This document shows positions 1 through 11,461 of a stretch of 64,000 nt of DNA, in pieces. Positions within the stretch are counted from its first letter, which is position 1. Each line of letters opens with the position of its first letter. Location of the stretch: positions 23,983,440 to 24,047,439 of the forward strand of contig CM033726.1 in the NCBI GenBank assembly GCA_019671005.1. Reading direction: 5' to 3'. Position numbers and translations under genes: made by a program. The notes under the pieces were generated by a model. The model was not told the DNA's origin. It searched no databases and worked only from the letters and a program-made list of their open reading frames with translations. The DNA is from Hibiscus mutabilis (lineage: Eukaryota; Streptophyta; Magnoliopsida; Malvales; Malvaceae).

Positions 1-2790
1 ACCTGGTATAACACCCATATCGATGGCCCCATATAGAATGGCGCCAGCTGAGCTTCGAGAGTTAAAGGCGCAATTACAAGAATTATTGGATTTGGGTTTT
101 ATTAGGCCAAGTGTATCACCTTGAGGCACACCAGTGTTATTCGTGAAAAAGAAAGACGGGTCTATGCGACTATGCATAGATTATCATCAGTTGAATAAGG
201 TGACTGAAGAATAAGTATCCTCTTCCGACGATTGATGATCTTTTTGATCAGTTAAAAGGTGCGGCTGTGCTTTCTAAAATTGATCTTTGATCTGGATATC
301 ATCAGTTGAAGATTAAGGAAGAAGATATTTCAAAGACGGCTTTTCGAACATGGTATGGGCACTATGAGTTTGAAGTAATGCCGTTCGGACTGACTAATGC
401 TCTTGTGGCTTTTATGGATTTGATGAATCAAATATTTCATCGTTTTTTGGATCAGTTTGTAGTGGTATTTATTGATGATATTCTGGTTTATTCAAAAACA
501 AAAGTGGAACACAATGCTCATCTTCGTGTTGTTCTCCAAATCCTCCGAGAAAAGAAAATTTATGGTAAGTTATTGAAATGTGAGTTTTGGTTATCGAAAG
601 TTACTTTTCTTGGCCATGTGGTTTCAGTAGAGGGGATAAGAGTAGATCCCAAGAAAGTACAAGCTATAGTTGACTAGAAAGCTCTGAAGAATATTTCTGA
701 GGTTCGAAGTTTGTTGGGACTGGCTGGTTATTATCGAAGGTTTGTAAAGAACTTCTCAATAATTGCTTCTCCACTGACCAAGTTATTAAGAAAGGATACA
801 CCATATATGTGGACAGATAAATGCCAAGAAAGTTTCGAAACCTTGAAGAAAATTTTAACTGAAGCTCCGGTATTGGTGCAACCAGAGTCGGGTAAAGATT
901 TTGTAATTTATAGTGATGCTTCTCATAATGGCTTGGGATGTGAACTCATGCAAGAGGGAAAGGTAGTAGCTTATGCTTCCACAACTTAAGCCACATGAAA
1001 GAAATTATCCTACTCATGATTTACAGTTAGCAGTGGTTGTTTTTGCTTTAAAGATATGGTGTCATTATCTATACGGAGAACAATGCTATATCTATATGGA
1101 TCATAAAAGTTTAAAGTATCTGCTAACTCAAAAGGAGTTAAATCTGAGGCAGAGAATGTAGATCGAGCTCTTAAAAGATTATGATGTGGTATTGACTACC
1201 ATCCAGGAAAAGCGAACGTGGTAGCTGATGCTCCCAGTAGAAAGACTTTTGCTGCCTTGAGAGCTATAAATGCGAGGGTAGCTTTGAAAGAAAATGGTGC
1301 TTTGATTGCTGAATTAAGTTTAAGACCTGCTTTAGTAGATCGGATAAATGAGCTTCAGAAAAGAGATAAGGAATGTTTGTCAAGATTCAAACAAGTCAAA
1401 AATAGTAAGAATAAAGATTTTGAAGTTAAACCTGATAGATGCTTGTATTATCGAGGAAGAATTGTTATTCCCGAGGATGAAGAATTAAAGAAAGAACTTC
1501 TCTTTGAAGCACATTATAGTCTTTTGACTATGCATTCAGGTGGAAAAAAGATGTATCAAGATCTAAAGAGTCGGTATTGGTGGCCAGGAATGAAAAGAGC
1601 TATAACTGAATTTGTTTCAAAATTCTTGACATGTCAACAAGTAAAAGCAGAACATCATGTGCCTTCTGGTTTATTGCAGCCAATTTCCATTCCTTAGTGG
1701 AAATAGGAACGAGTAATTATGGATTTTGTAACAGGGATACCTTTGACTCCAAGCAAAAAGGATTCAATTTAGGCGATTCTTGATAGATTGACTAAGTCGG
1801 CACATTTCATTCCTATTCGAACTGATTTCTCTATGGATAAGTATGCAGAATTATATATTAAAGAGATAATTCGGCTACATGGAGTACCAATTTCAATAGC
1901 ATCTGATAGAGATCCAAGGTTTAGTTCCAGATTTTGGAAGTCTCTACATAAAGCTCTGGGTAATCGACTTAATTTTAGCACGGCTTTTCATCCTCAAATG
2001 GATGGACAATCAGAATAAACTATTCAAATTTTGGAGGATATGTTAAGGGCTTGTGTGATTGAATTCAAAGGACCATGGGAGAAATACTTGCCGTTAATGG
2101 AATTTTCTTACAATAACAACTATCAAGCAAGTATCAAAATGGCACCTTATGAAGCCTTGTATGGAAGAAGGTGCAGAGCTCTTTTGAATTGGTACGAGTT
2201 GAAAGATCGGGATGTATTTGGACCTAATCTAATTAGAGAAACTGAAGACAAGGTAAAGATTATTCAAGATAATCTTAAGATAGTCGCCGATAGACAGAAA
2301 GCTTATGTAGATTTAAAGAGAAAATAAATTGAATTCCAAGTTGGTGATAAAGTGTTTCTCAAAGTATCACCTTGGAAAAAGATATTGCGATTTGGACGAA
2401 AATGAAAGCTGAGTCCTAGATTTATTGGACCGTATGGGATTGTAAAAAGAGTTGGTCCGGTGGCTTATTAACTTGCTCTACCTCCGAAAATGGATAAGAT
2501 TCATAATGTGTTCCTTGTATCGATGCTTAGAAAGTATCGATTAGATCCTTCCCACATCATTACTCCAGAGGAAGTAGAGATTCAACCAGATTTGACATAT
2601 GAAGAGGAACTGATCAGAATTTTAGCACTCGAGGTCAAGGAACTGAGAAACAAGACAATTCCACTTGTTAAAGTTCTTTGGTGAAATCATAAAGTGGAAG
2701 AAGCAACGTGGGAAAGAGAGAAAGATATGAAAGAACAGTTTCATCATCTTTTCAAATCAGGTACGTTCTGAAAATTCGAGGATGAATTTT
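1..2790 (+). pseudogene. Tekay-type pol remnant A1 (RT, RNase H, integrase, chromodomain)
   Basis: Degenerate polyprotein entering from the left edge. RT occupies about 1-700 with the catalytic block VVFIDDILVYSKT near 460-500. RNase H follows at 711-1240 (VIYSDASHNGLG, then YIYMDHKSLKYLLTQ). Integrase runs 1400-2330: an HHCC region near 1510-1660 whose first Cys is Phe (SKFLTCQ), then ASDRDPRFSSRFW and DGQSE of the DDE core. The chromodomain-like end at 2490-2760 has IPLVKVLW. Stops include TGA at 122 and 2692-region, TAG at 675, 1159, 1697, 1711 and 1769, TAA at 2016; there is a 2-base loss near 205 and a frame change near 975. The stop after the IP motif (1697) and the stop after SE of DGQSE (2016) recur at the same codons in copy A2. 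No functional product is expected. Confidence 0.9.
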
Positions 2791-2805
2791 CTTAAGGGGG
2801 AGAAT
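2791..2805 (+). other. Polypurine tract of A1
   Basis: CTTAAGGGGGAGAAT lies immediately before the LTR start at 2806. Such a tract primes plus-strand DNA synthesis in LTR retrotransposons. The matching tract of copy A2 is at 9911-9925 and that of element B at 18677-18688. Confidence 0.8.
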
Positions 2806-5174
2806 TTTAATACCCCAATTTTTGGTTAGTGACTAATTTGCAAAGAATTAAAAGTTGGTAGTTTTAGTTCAGTGACTAAAATGTAAAGTGATAAAGTTTG
2901 GTGGTCAAAGTGAAAAGTTGAGAAAAGTTCAAGGACCAACATGGTAATTTTCCCAATAATTATTTTTATTCTATAAATAAATATAACATACAAGGGTGTG
3001 AATCGAATATAAAATTATTGGTTCGATTCGATATTTCTATTAGTGGGAATTTACAGTAAAGTTTAAATGGAATTCGGGTAATAGTATGAGCTCGGATTAT
3101 GATAAATTTTTGAATGGAGTTGTAAAAGGACTCGAAGAACATGATATTTCGAATTCGAATCATTTTTAATTGATTTAGATTCAATTGAAGACAATATTTT
3201 GAAATAGTGCACAAATGACATTTTTGTGAATATATGGATTCATTAATGGCATTTTAGTCATTTTGCCCTTACTTTTTAATTAAAGATGATTATGGAAAAG
3301 TGATAAGGTTAGGTGTCAACACCTAATTGGTCATAATTGAGGGGTAAAATGGTAATTTTACTATTGAAAAAGATTTTTATATTGGATTTAAAGGATTAAA
3401 ATGCTATTTGTCATGATAATTAAATGAAGAAAAAGCTAGAAATTTTCTCTCATCTTCTTCCTCATTTCGAAAACACCATAGCCAAGGTAAGGAAGATTTT
3501 TTATTCAATTTTTGGCTTGATTCGATTGGTTTTTGGTTTAAGACATGAAATAGAAAATTTATCGCCATTGAATTCTCTTTCATTTGGTATAATTTTTGAG
3601 TAGTTTCCATGCTTACATGTTGAGATTGAAGATTAGGGTTTATGAAGAACAAGATGAGATTTTATGTTTTATGGGTTTATTGGATTGAATATGAAGTTGT
3701 GATGTTGTTTAATGTTTGTTAGAGTGGAAATTCTATGGATTTTGGTTTTAGGTATTATTTGGGAAAATTGAAAAATTAGGGGAAACTCTTGCAAAATTTT
3801 TATTTGAATGGGAAATGATGTTAGAAGGTTGAATTTATGCTTGAATCAAGTTGGAAAAAGTTTTGGATAGTGACCCTTAGTATTTGGCATATAGGAAAAT
3901 TTTGGGAAAACTATGGAAAAATTTTCTTAAGGCTAGAAATGGTAAAAGGATGATTTTGTGAGCTTTGGAAGGTTAGTTGGACTAATGTGCAAGGTTGAAA
4001 AGTGTTGAGGATTAAATTACAAAGTTTGGGAAATATGTGAATAAAGTAGGAATATTGTTAATATTCCTAATCCATGCTAAAGTTAGAATGATACTAGCAT
4101 ATACTTGAATTCTATATATTGATGAATTGTTGTAGATCATAATCGTAATACAAACCGGGAGCTGAGCAATTCTAAAGACAAAGAAACCGTGCAAAATTGA
4201 AGTTGTGTATAAGGGTAAAGCTAGCTAGTGAGGCAACAGGTGAGTGCATTTCTACTATTTTATTTGATATGAGAAAGACTTGCGATGAGTCTATCTCGAA
4301 TGTCAATTCATAAATGATATATTTTTTATGATTTTTGAAAAGAACTATGAATAATTTTCAGGTATGAACTGCCCAATGCACTTTTATATGATACTGTGAA
4401 ATATTAATATCTTTTGGTATTTTAAATAAGTGAATGATATGTGATAGTGAATGTAAAGCCCATTGTTTGCATTATGAGATTTCTTGGTATAATTGGCATG
4501 CCAATGAGGTGGGAGTATAATATTACAGTGATGTTGTATAAGTGTACAACAAAGTATAAAGTTTTATTTTGAAAATTAGTTGATGCCGCATGTGTCTACT
4601 CAATAGTGACTCACTACCATGACCTTTATCTTACATTGATGATTTAAATGATGTTGTATAAGTTTATTTTTGAACGTGGTTATAAATTTACGATAAAGTG
4701 ATATAGTGTTTTATTTTGGCACAACAAATTAGTTGATGCCGCACATGTGCATACTCAATAGTGACTCATTATTAGTACCACACATTCTCATTTATCTTAC
4801 ATTGGGCTAATTTAAATAAAATGTTTTGAAGTGAAAAGTGCAAATGAAATGAATGATTGAAAAATTATTATATTTTTTATCCAAATGGTTTTGATTTATG
4901 AACTTCATTTATTATGTTTTGAAATTTTATTTTATTAGCTATTATTTATTAATTTCAATGTTTATTTATTAAATTATTTATTACAAAGTTTAATTGAAAT
5001 ATTTGTTTTAAATTTTTACGATTAAATATTCTTTTAGATAAATGGTAAATTATTTATATTTTAAAGAAACAAAATTTTACCATTTTGAAATAAAAACTAT
5101 TGTAAGTGTCATGTGACATCTCTAACTTAAATATTCAATGATGGATACGAGTAAAAACTATTATCTGTGTTACA
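2806..5174 (+). repeat. Central LTR of array A (3' LTR of A1 and 5' LTR of A2)
   Basis: About 2369 bp. It starts TTTAATACCCC (the sister at 9926 starts TGTAATACCCC, so the terminal TG is mutated to TT) and ends TGTTACA at 5174. It aligns end to end with 9926-11461 plus 22344-23596. Relative to that sister it lacks about 420 bp around position 5000 (present as about 23020-23440 in the sister). A possible TATA box CTATAAATAA lies at 2971-2980. A segment with GTTGATGCCGCA and ACTCAATAGTGACTCA is present twice (about 4577 and 4733), a local duplication. Confidence 0.88.
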
Positions 5175-5179
5175 TTTAA

Positions 5180-5192
5180 TGGTATCAGAGCT
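5180..5192 (+). other. Primer binding site of A2 (initiator tRNA-Met type)
   Basis: TGGTATCAGAGCT, five bases after the LTR end, is complementary to the 3' end of plant initiator methionine tRNA, the usual minus-strand primer of chromoviruses and many Copia elements. Its position fixes the 3' end of the central LTR at 5174. Confidence 0.88.
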
Positions 5193-5303
5193 GCGAGTTT
5201 AATGCCGATTCTTCGGTTGAACTTAAAGTTGTTTTGTGTTGAAACGTGTGTACATGCCACTAGAATATCAATATTACTAATATGATGTTTATTAAATTGA
5301 TGG

Positions 5304-6539
5304 ATGTCGCTCCTTACTAATTTAGTTATGTGGTTAAAGATGTCTGAATCATGGAGTTCAAGACAAGCTATGGAACGAGAAATATTACAAGGAGCCGATA
5401 GTGGTAGTATTGAGATTAATAATAACCTCCCAGCTCAATTGGGACAAGGAGGCATAGCAAGGGATGCCTGTGCAAGATCGGGGACTTTTCTTCAATCGTT
5501 GGGCGATTCGACATGTTTCCAACCTCCAGCTCCCCCTGCTCCCCGTATGACATTTGCTAAGGAATTAAAAAGTTTGGGAGCGCCTGAATTTAAGGGAGAT
5601 TCAGATTAAGGTCCAGTAGCTGCTGATATATGGTTAAATGATTTAAAGATTATGCTTGACGGATTTCGTTGTTCTGAGATGGATAAATTGGACGGAGCTA
5701 TATCTTTACTCTATGGTCAAGCTAGAATATGGTGGACCAAAGCTACGATGCACGTTCCTCCCGAGCAAGTGACATGGCAATTCTCTTTGGAGGAATTTAA
5801 AAATAAGTATATTGGAAACCAGTTTATCAGAGAAATGAAGTACCAATTCCTTAATCTAAAGCAAGGCAACCGGAATATTTATGAATATGATGTGAATTCA
5901 ATAAGTTGAGCCGGTTTGCTGCAAGTTGATCCCTACGGAGAAAGATCGATGTGATTGGTTTATTGAGGGATCGACTACAAAGATAAAAGAAATGTTGGTG
6001 GCATTGAATTTATCAAACTTTTAGAAAGTTGTGAACCGAGCTAAGGCAATTGAACGAGTACAGCCTGAAAAGACGGCATAACCAAAATGGTAGTCAAACA
6101 AGAGATCGAGAACATCTTCATTTTCTTTTTCATCAAAGCGGGGCAAGGGTTCTGATTCTCGATTTTAGAATAGATCTGGATCAGCTGCAAATTCTCATAA
6201 AGGATAGGGTACTAGAAAAGGAAAACAATTCCAGACAATTAATTATGAGGCTGATTCAGCTCCCAACAATGTGATATTTGTGGCAGACGTCACCCAGGCC
6301 AGTGTCGAATGATGATAGGAGCTTGTTTCAAATGTGGAGAAATGGATCATTTTGTGAGAGACTACCCACTGATATCTGGGGAGAGACCTGCTCAAATAGA
6401 AAGATCTGCAGTGATGCCACTAAGAGGCAGAGGAAGAGGTAAACCTAGAAGACAATCTGAGTCGGCTTCACAAGCGAAAAGGTGCGCACCATCTCGAGTT
6501 TACAATATACGGACTAATAAGGACCGGGATGACTCATAA
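5304..6539 (+). pseudogene. Tekay-type gag remnant of A2
   Basis: Broken capsid/nucleocapsid gene. 5304-5609 and 5652-5909 share one frame separated by a TAA at 5607 and carry the Retrotrans_gag core (GAPEFKGDSD, IWLNDLKIML, ARIWWTKA, FKNKYIGNQF). The frame is lost after a TGA at 5907; pieces continue in other frames to a zinc knuckle near 6325 reading CFKCGEMDHFVRDYP. The fourth ligand, normally Cys, is Tyr, so the CCHC knuckle is incomplete. Basic Arg/Gly-rich sequence follows (RGRGRGKPRRQ). The ATG at 5304 is only the first in-frame start; I cannot fix the original start. Confidence 0.82.
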
Positions 6540-6544
6540 ATTAT

Positions 6545-7960
6545 TGCAGGTACATTCTATCTTTTTGATAAGCCTGTATTAGTTTTGATTGATCTTGGTT
6601 CTACGCATTCGTATATTAGCACTAAGTTGATTGAAGAGAGAGATATTCCATTAGAGTCTATCACTAGTGATATAGTGGCAACAAATCAATTGGGTCAAAG
6701 TGCGAGAGTAAGTAGAATATGTAGAAATTGTCTGATAAAGGTGGAAGGAATAGAGTTTCCGGCAAACCTAATGGAGTTACCTTTCGGAGAATTTGAAGTG
6801 ATATTAGGCATGGATTGGTTATCTTTCTACCATGCCATTGTGGATTGTCACTTAAAGCGATTAATCTTGGAAAATTTGGAAGGTGAAGAGATAATAGTAG
6901 TGTGGGAAAGGATAAATCCTTTATCTAATGTGATTTCAGTTATTTTTGCTAAGAAACTGTTGTTACAAGGCTGTCAAGCTTTCTTAGCAAATGTGGTGGA
7001 TACCAGAACTGGTGAAATTAAATTAGAAGATATTCCTACAGTTCATGAATATTATTTCCCGATGAATTACTGGGATTACCCCCTGATCGAGAAGTAGAAT
7101 TTAAGATAGAGGTGTTAACTGGTACAACACCCATATATATGGCCTCGTATAGAATGGCGCCAGCTGAGCTTCGAGAGTTAAAGGCGCAATTACAAGAATT
7201 ATTGGATCGGGGTTTTATAAGGCCAAGGGTATCACCTTGGGGCGCAACAGTGTTATTCATGAAAAAGAAAGACGGGTCTATGCGACTATGCATAGATTAT
7301 TGTCAGTTGAATAAGGTGACAATGAAGAATAAGTATCCTCTTCCGAGTATTGATGATCTTTTTGATCAATTAAAGGGTGCAGCTTTGTTTTCTAAAATTG
7401 ATCTTCAACTGGATATAATCAGTTGAAGATTAAGGAAGAAGATATTTCAAAAACATCTTTCCAAACTCGGTATGGGCGCTATGAGTTTGTAGTGATGCCG
7501 TTCGGATTAACTAATGTTCCTGTGGCTTTTATGGATTTGATGAATCGGATATTTCAGCTTTTTCTGTATCAATTTGTAGTGGTATTTATTGATGATATTT
7601 TGGTTTATTCAAAAACAAAAGAGGAACATGATGCTCATCTCTGAATTGTTCTTCAGATTCTTCTGGAAAAGAAGTTGTATGCCAAACTGTCAAAGTGTGA
7701 ATCTTGGCTATTTGAAATTACTTTTCTTGGTCATGTGGTTTCGGCATAAGGAATAAGAGTAGATCTCAAGAAAGTACAAGCTATAGTTGAATGGAGAGTA
7801 CCAAAGAATATTTCAGAGGTTCGAAGTTTCTTGGGACTGGCTGGTTATTGTTGAAGGTTTGTAAAGAACTTCTCAATAATTGCTTCTCCACTGACCAAGT
7901 TATTAAGAAATGATACACCATTTATGTGGACGGATAAATGCCAAGAAAGTTTTGAAACCT
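6545..7960 (+). pseudogene. Protease and reverse transcriptase remnant of A2
   Basis: 6585-7097 is an open stretch with the retropepsin site written DLGSTHSYI (family form D-S/T-G) and the second block VILGMDWLSFYHAIVDC. It stops with TAG at 7097 and RT resumes in another frame at 7112 (YRMAPAELRELKAQLQELL). There is another frame change near 7410-7423 where the palm sequence resumes with KIKEEDISKT. The catalytic block VVFIDDILVYSKT lies at about 7575-7620. Stops at 7642 (CGA to TGA), 7747 (TAA), 7852 (TGA in the YYRRF motif) and 7972 interrupt the connection region. Confidence 0.87.
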
Positions 7961-9922
7961 TGAAGAAAATCTGAATGGAAGCTCCGGTATTAGTACAACC
8001 CGAGTCATGTAAAGATTATGTAGTTTATAGTGATGCTTCTCGTAATGGCTTGGGATGTGTACTTATGCAAGAAGGAAATGTAGTGGCTTATGCTTCTAGA
8101 CAGCTTAAGACGCATGAGAGGAATTATCTCACCCATGATTTAGAGTTGGAAGCGGTTGTATTTGCTTTAAAGATATGGCATCATTATCTATACGGAGAAC
8201 GATGCTATATCTATATGGATCATAAAAGTTTAAAGTATATGCTAACTCAAAAGGAGTTATATCTGAGGCAGAGAATGTGGATCGAGCTCCTAAAGGATTA
8301 TGATGTGGTTATTAACTGCCATCCAGGAAAAGCGAACGTAGTAGCTGATGCTCTCAGTAGAAAGACTTTTGCTGCCTTAAGAGCTATAAATGCGAGGCTA
8401 GCTTTGAAAGAAAATGGTGCTTTGATTGCTGAATTAAGTTTAAGACCTGCTTTAGTAGATCGGATAAAGGAGCTTGAGAAAGGAGATAAGGAACGTTTTT
8501 AGAGATTCAAACAAGTCAAAAATGGTGAGAATAAAGATTTTGAAGTTAAACCTGATGGATGCTTGTATTATCGAGGAAGAATTGTTATTCCCGAGGATGA
8601 AGAATTAAAGAAAGAACTTCTCTTTGAAGCACATTATAGTCCTTTGACTATGCATCCAGGTGGAAACAAGATGTATCAAGATCTAAAGAGTCGATATTGG
8701 TGGCCAAGAATGAAAAGAGCTATAACTGAGTTTGTTTCCAAATGCCTGACATGTCAACAAGTAAAAGCAGAGCATCAGGTGCCTTCTAGTTTATTGCAGC
8801 CAATTTCCATTCCTTAGTGGAAATGGGAACGAGTAACTACGGATTTTGTAACAGGGCTACCTTTGACTCCAAGCAAAAAGGATTCAATTTGGGTGATTGT
8901 TGATAGATTGACTAAGTCGGCAAATTTCATTCCTGTCTGAACTGATTTCTCTATGGATAAGTATGTTGAATTATATATTAAAGAGATAATTCGGCTACAT
9001 GGAGTACTAGTTTCAATAGTATCTGAAAGAGATCCAAGGTTTATTTCTAGATTTTGGAAGTCTTTGCAGAAAGCTTTGGGTACTCGACTTAATTTTAGCA
9101 CGGCTTTTCATTCTCAAACAGATGGACAATCAGAATGAACCATTCAAATTTTGGAGGATATGTTGAGGGATTGTGTGATTGAATTCAAAGGATCATGGGA
9201 GAAGTACTTGCCATTGGCGGAATTTTCTTATAATAATAACTATCAAGCAAGTATCAAAATGGCACCTTATGAAACCTTGTATGGGAGAAGGTGCAGAACT
9301 CCTTTAAATTGGTACGAGTTGAAAGATCGGGACATATTAGAACCCGATCTAATTAGAAAGGTTGAAGAAAAGATAAAGATCATTTAAGATAATCTCAAGA
9401 TAGCCGCCGATAGACAAAAAGCTTATACAGATTTAAAGAGAAAAGAAATTGAATTCCAAGTAGATGATAAAGTGTTTCTCAAAGTATCACATTGGAAAAA
9501 AGATATTACGATTTGGACGAAAAGGAAAGATGAGTTCTAGATTTATTGGACCGTATGATATTGTAAAAAGAGTTGGTCCGATGGCTTATCAACTTGCTCT
9601 ACCTCCGAAAATGGATAAGATTCATAATGTGTTTCATGTATCGATGCTCAGAAAGTATCGATCAGATCCTTCCCACATCATTACTCCAGAGGAAGTAAAG
9701 ATTCAACCAGATTTGACATATGAAGAGGAACCGATCAGAATTTTAGCACGTGAGGTCAAGGAACTGAGGAACAAGACAATCTCACTTGTTAAAGTTCTTT
9801 GGCGAAACCACAAAGTGGAAGAAGCAACGTGGAAAAGAGAGAAAGATATGGAAAAACGGTTTCCTCATCTTTTCAAATCGGTACATTCTAAAAATTCGAG
9901 GACGAATTTTCTTAAGGGGTAG
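7961..9922 (+). pseudogene. RNase H, integrase and chromodomain remnant of A2
   Basis: One frame holds from 7423 to 9387, broken only by stops (8500 TAG, 8815 TAG, 8938 TGA, 9136 TGA). RNase H: VVYSDASRNGLGCVLMQ, ELEAVVFALKIW, YMDHKSLKYML. Integrase: HHCC with H-P-G and SKCLTCQ intact, SERDPRFISRFW (the usual SDRDP altered to SERDP), DGQSE. After a frameshift before 9464 the C-terminal part continues to 9922 (SRFIGPYDIVKRVGPMAYQL, HNVFHVSMLRKY, SLVKVLWRNHKVEEATW), the chromodomain-like tail typical of Tekay chromoviruses, which is thought to guide insertion into heterochromatin. Confidence 0.88.
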
Positions 9923-9925
9923 AAT
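9911..9925 (+). other. Polypurine tract of A2
   Basis: CTTAAGGGGTAGAAT directly before the LTR start TGTAATACCCC at 9926. One purine is replaced by T compared with the A1 tract. Confidence 0.75.
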
Positions 9926-11461
9926 TGTAATACCCCAATTTTTGGTTAGTGGCTAATTTGCAAAGAATTAAAAGTTGGTGGTTTTAGTTCAGTGACTAAA
10001 ATGTAAAATGTTAAAGTTTGGTGACCAAAATGAAAAGTTGAGAAAAGTTCAAGGAACAACGTGGTAATTTTCCCAATAATTATTTTTATTCTATAAATTA
10101 ATAGATCACATAAGGGAATTGTTGGTTCGATTCGATGTTTCTATTATTAGGAAATTTCAGTTAAAAGTTTAAATGGAATTCGGGTAATCGTATAAGTTCG
10201 GAATGTGATGAAATTTTGAAGTGAGTAGTAAGAGGACTTGAAGAACATGACATTTCGTTTTGGAATCATTTTTAATCGATTTAGATTCGATTGAAGACAG
10301 TATTTTGAAATAGTGCACAAATGTCATTTTTGTGAATACATGGACTCATTAATGGCATTTTAGTCATTTTACCCGTACTTTTTAATTAAAGATGATTATG
10401 GAAAAGTGATAAGGTTAGGTGTCAACACCTAATTGGTCATAATTAAGGGGCAAAATGGTAATTTCACTATTGATGAAGATTTTTATATTAGATTTAAAGA
10501 ATTAAAATGCCATTTGTCATGATAATTAATTGAAGAAAAAGCTAGAATTTTGGTTCTCTTCTTCCTCCATTTCGAAAACACCATAGCCAAGGTAAGAAAT
10601 TTTTTTATTCAACTTTTCGCTTGATTCGATTGGTTTTTGGTTTAAGACATGAAATAGAGAATTAATCTCCATTGAATTCTCTTTCATATGGTATAATTTT
10701 GAGTGGTTTCCATGCTTATATGTTGAGATTGAAGATTAGGTTTTATGAAGAACAAGATGAGATTTTATGTTTTATGGGTTTATTGGATTGAATATGAAGT
10801 TGTAATGTTGTTTAATGCTTGTTAGAGCGGAAATTCTATGGATTTTGGTTTTAGGTATTATTTGGGAAAATTGAAAAATTAGGGGAAACTCTTGCAAAAT
10901 TTTATTTGAATGGAAAATGGTGTTAGAAGCTTGAATATGATGTTAGGAGGTTGAATTTATGCTTGAATCAAGTTTGGAATTTTGGTTAAAGTGACCTTTG
11001 GTATTCGACCTCCAAGAAGAAAATAAGGGAAAATTTTGAAAAATATTTCCTAAGGTTAGCAATGGTGTAAGGATGATTTTGTATGCTTTAGAATGTTAAT
11101 TGGACTAATGTGGAAGTTTGTAAAGCGTTGAGGACTAAATTGTAAAATTTGGGAAATATGTGATTAAATTGGAAAGTTGATTTGAAATTGAAGTTGTGTG
11201 GTAAAGGATTATTTTGAATGGTTTGGAAGTATAAGGATTAACATTTATGTTGGAAGATAGGATTAGTAATGAAAGAATATGTAGGAATATTATTATTATT
11301 CCTAATGCATATTAAAGTTAGAATGATACTAACATATACTTGAATTGTATATGTTGGTGAATTGTTGTAGATCATAATCGTAATCCAAGCCGGGAGCCGA
11401 GCAATTCTAAAGACAAGGAAAAAGTGCAAAAGTGAAGCTGTGTATAAGGGTAAAGCTTTCT
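9926..11461 (+). repeat. Right LTR of array A, left part
   Basis: Begins TGTAATACCCCAATTTTTGG and is collinear with 2806-4225 of the central LTR until GTAAAGCTTTCT, where element B interrupts it. It has a local insertion near 10920-10945 and extra sequence near 11170-11280 relative to the central LTR. The rest of this LTR resumes at 22344. Confidence 0.9.
11457..11461 (+). other. Target site duplication of element B, left
   Basis: TTTCT immediately before the TG of B's 5' LTR; the identical TTTCT follows B at 22339-22343. A 5-bp duplication is the usual signature of Ty3/Gypsy integrase. Confidence 0.93.

Noticed and set aside
5180..5192. tRNA-like sequence
   Set aside because: Only the 13-base primer complement is present; no cloverleaf can be drawn. 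The same holds at 15035, 24363, 43367 and 48337.
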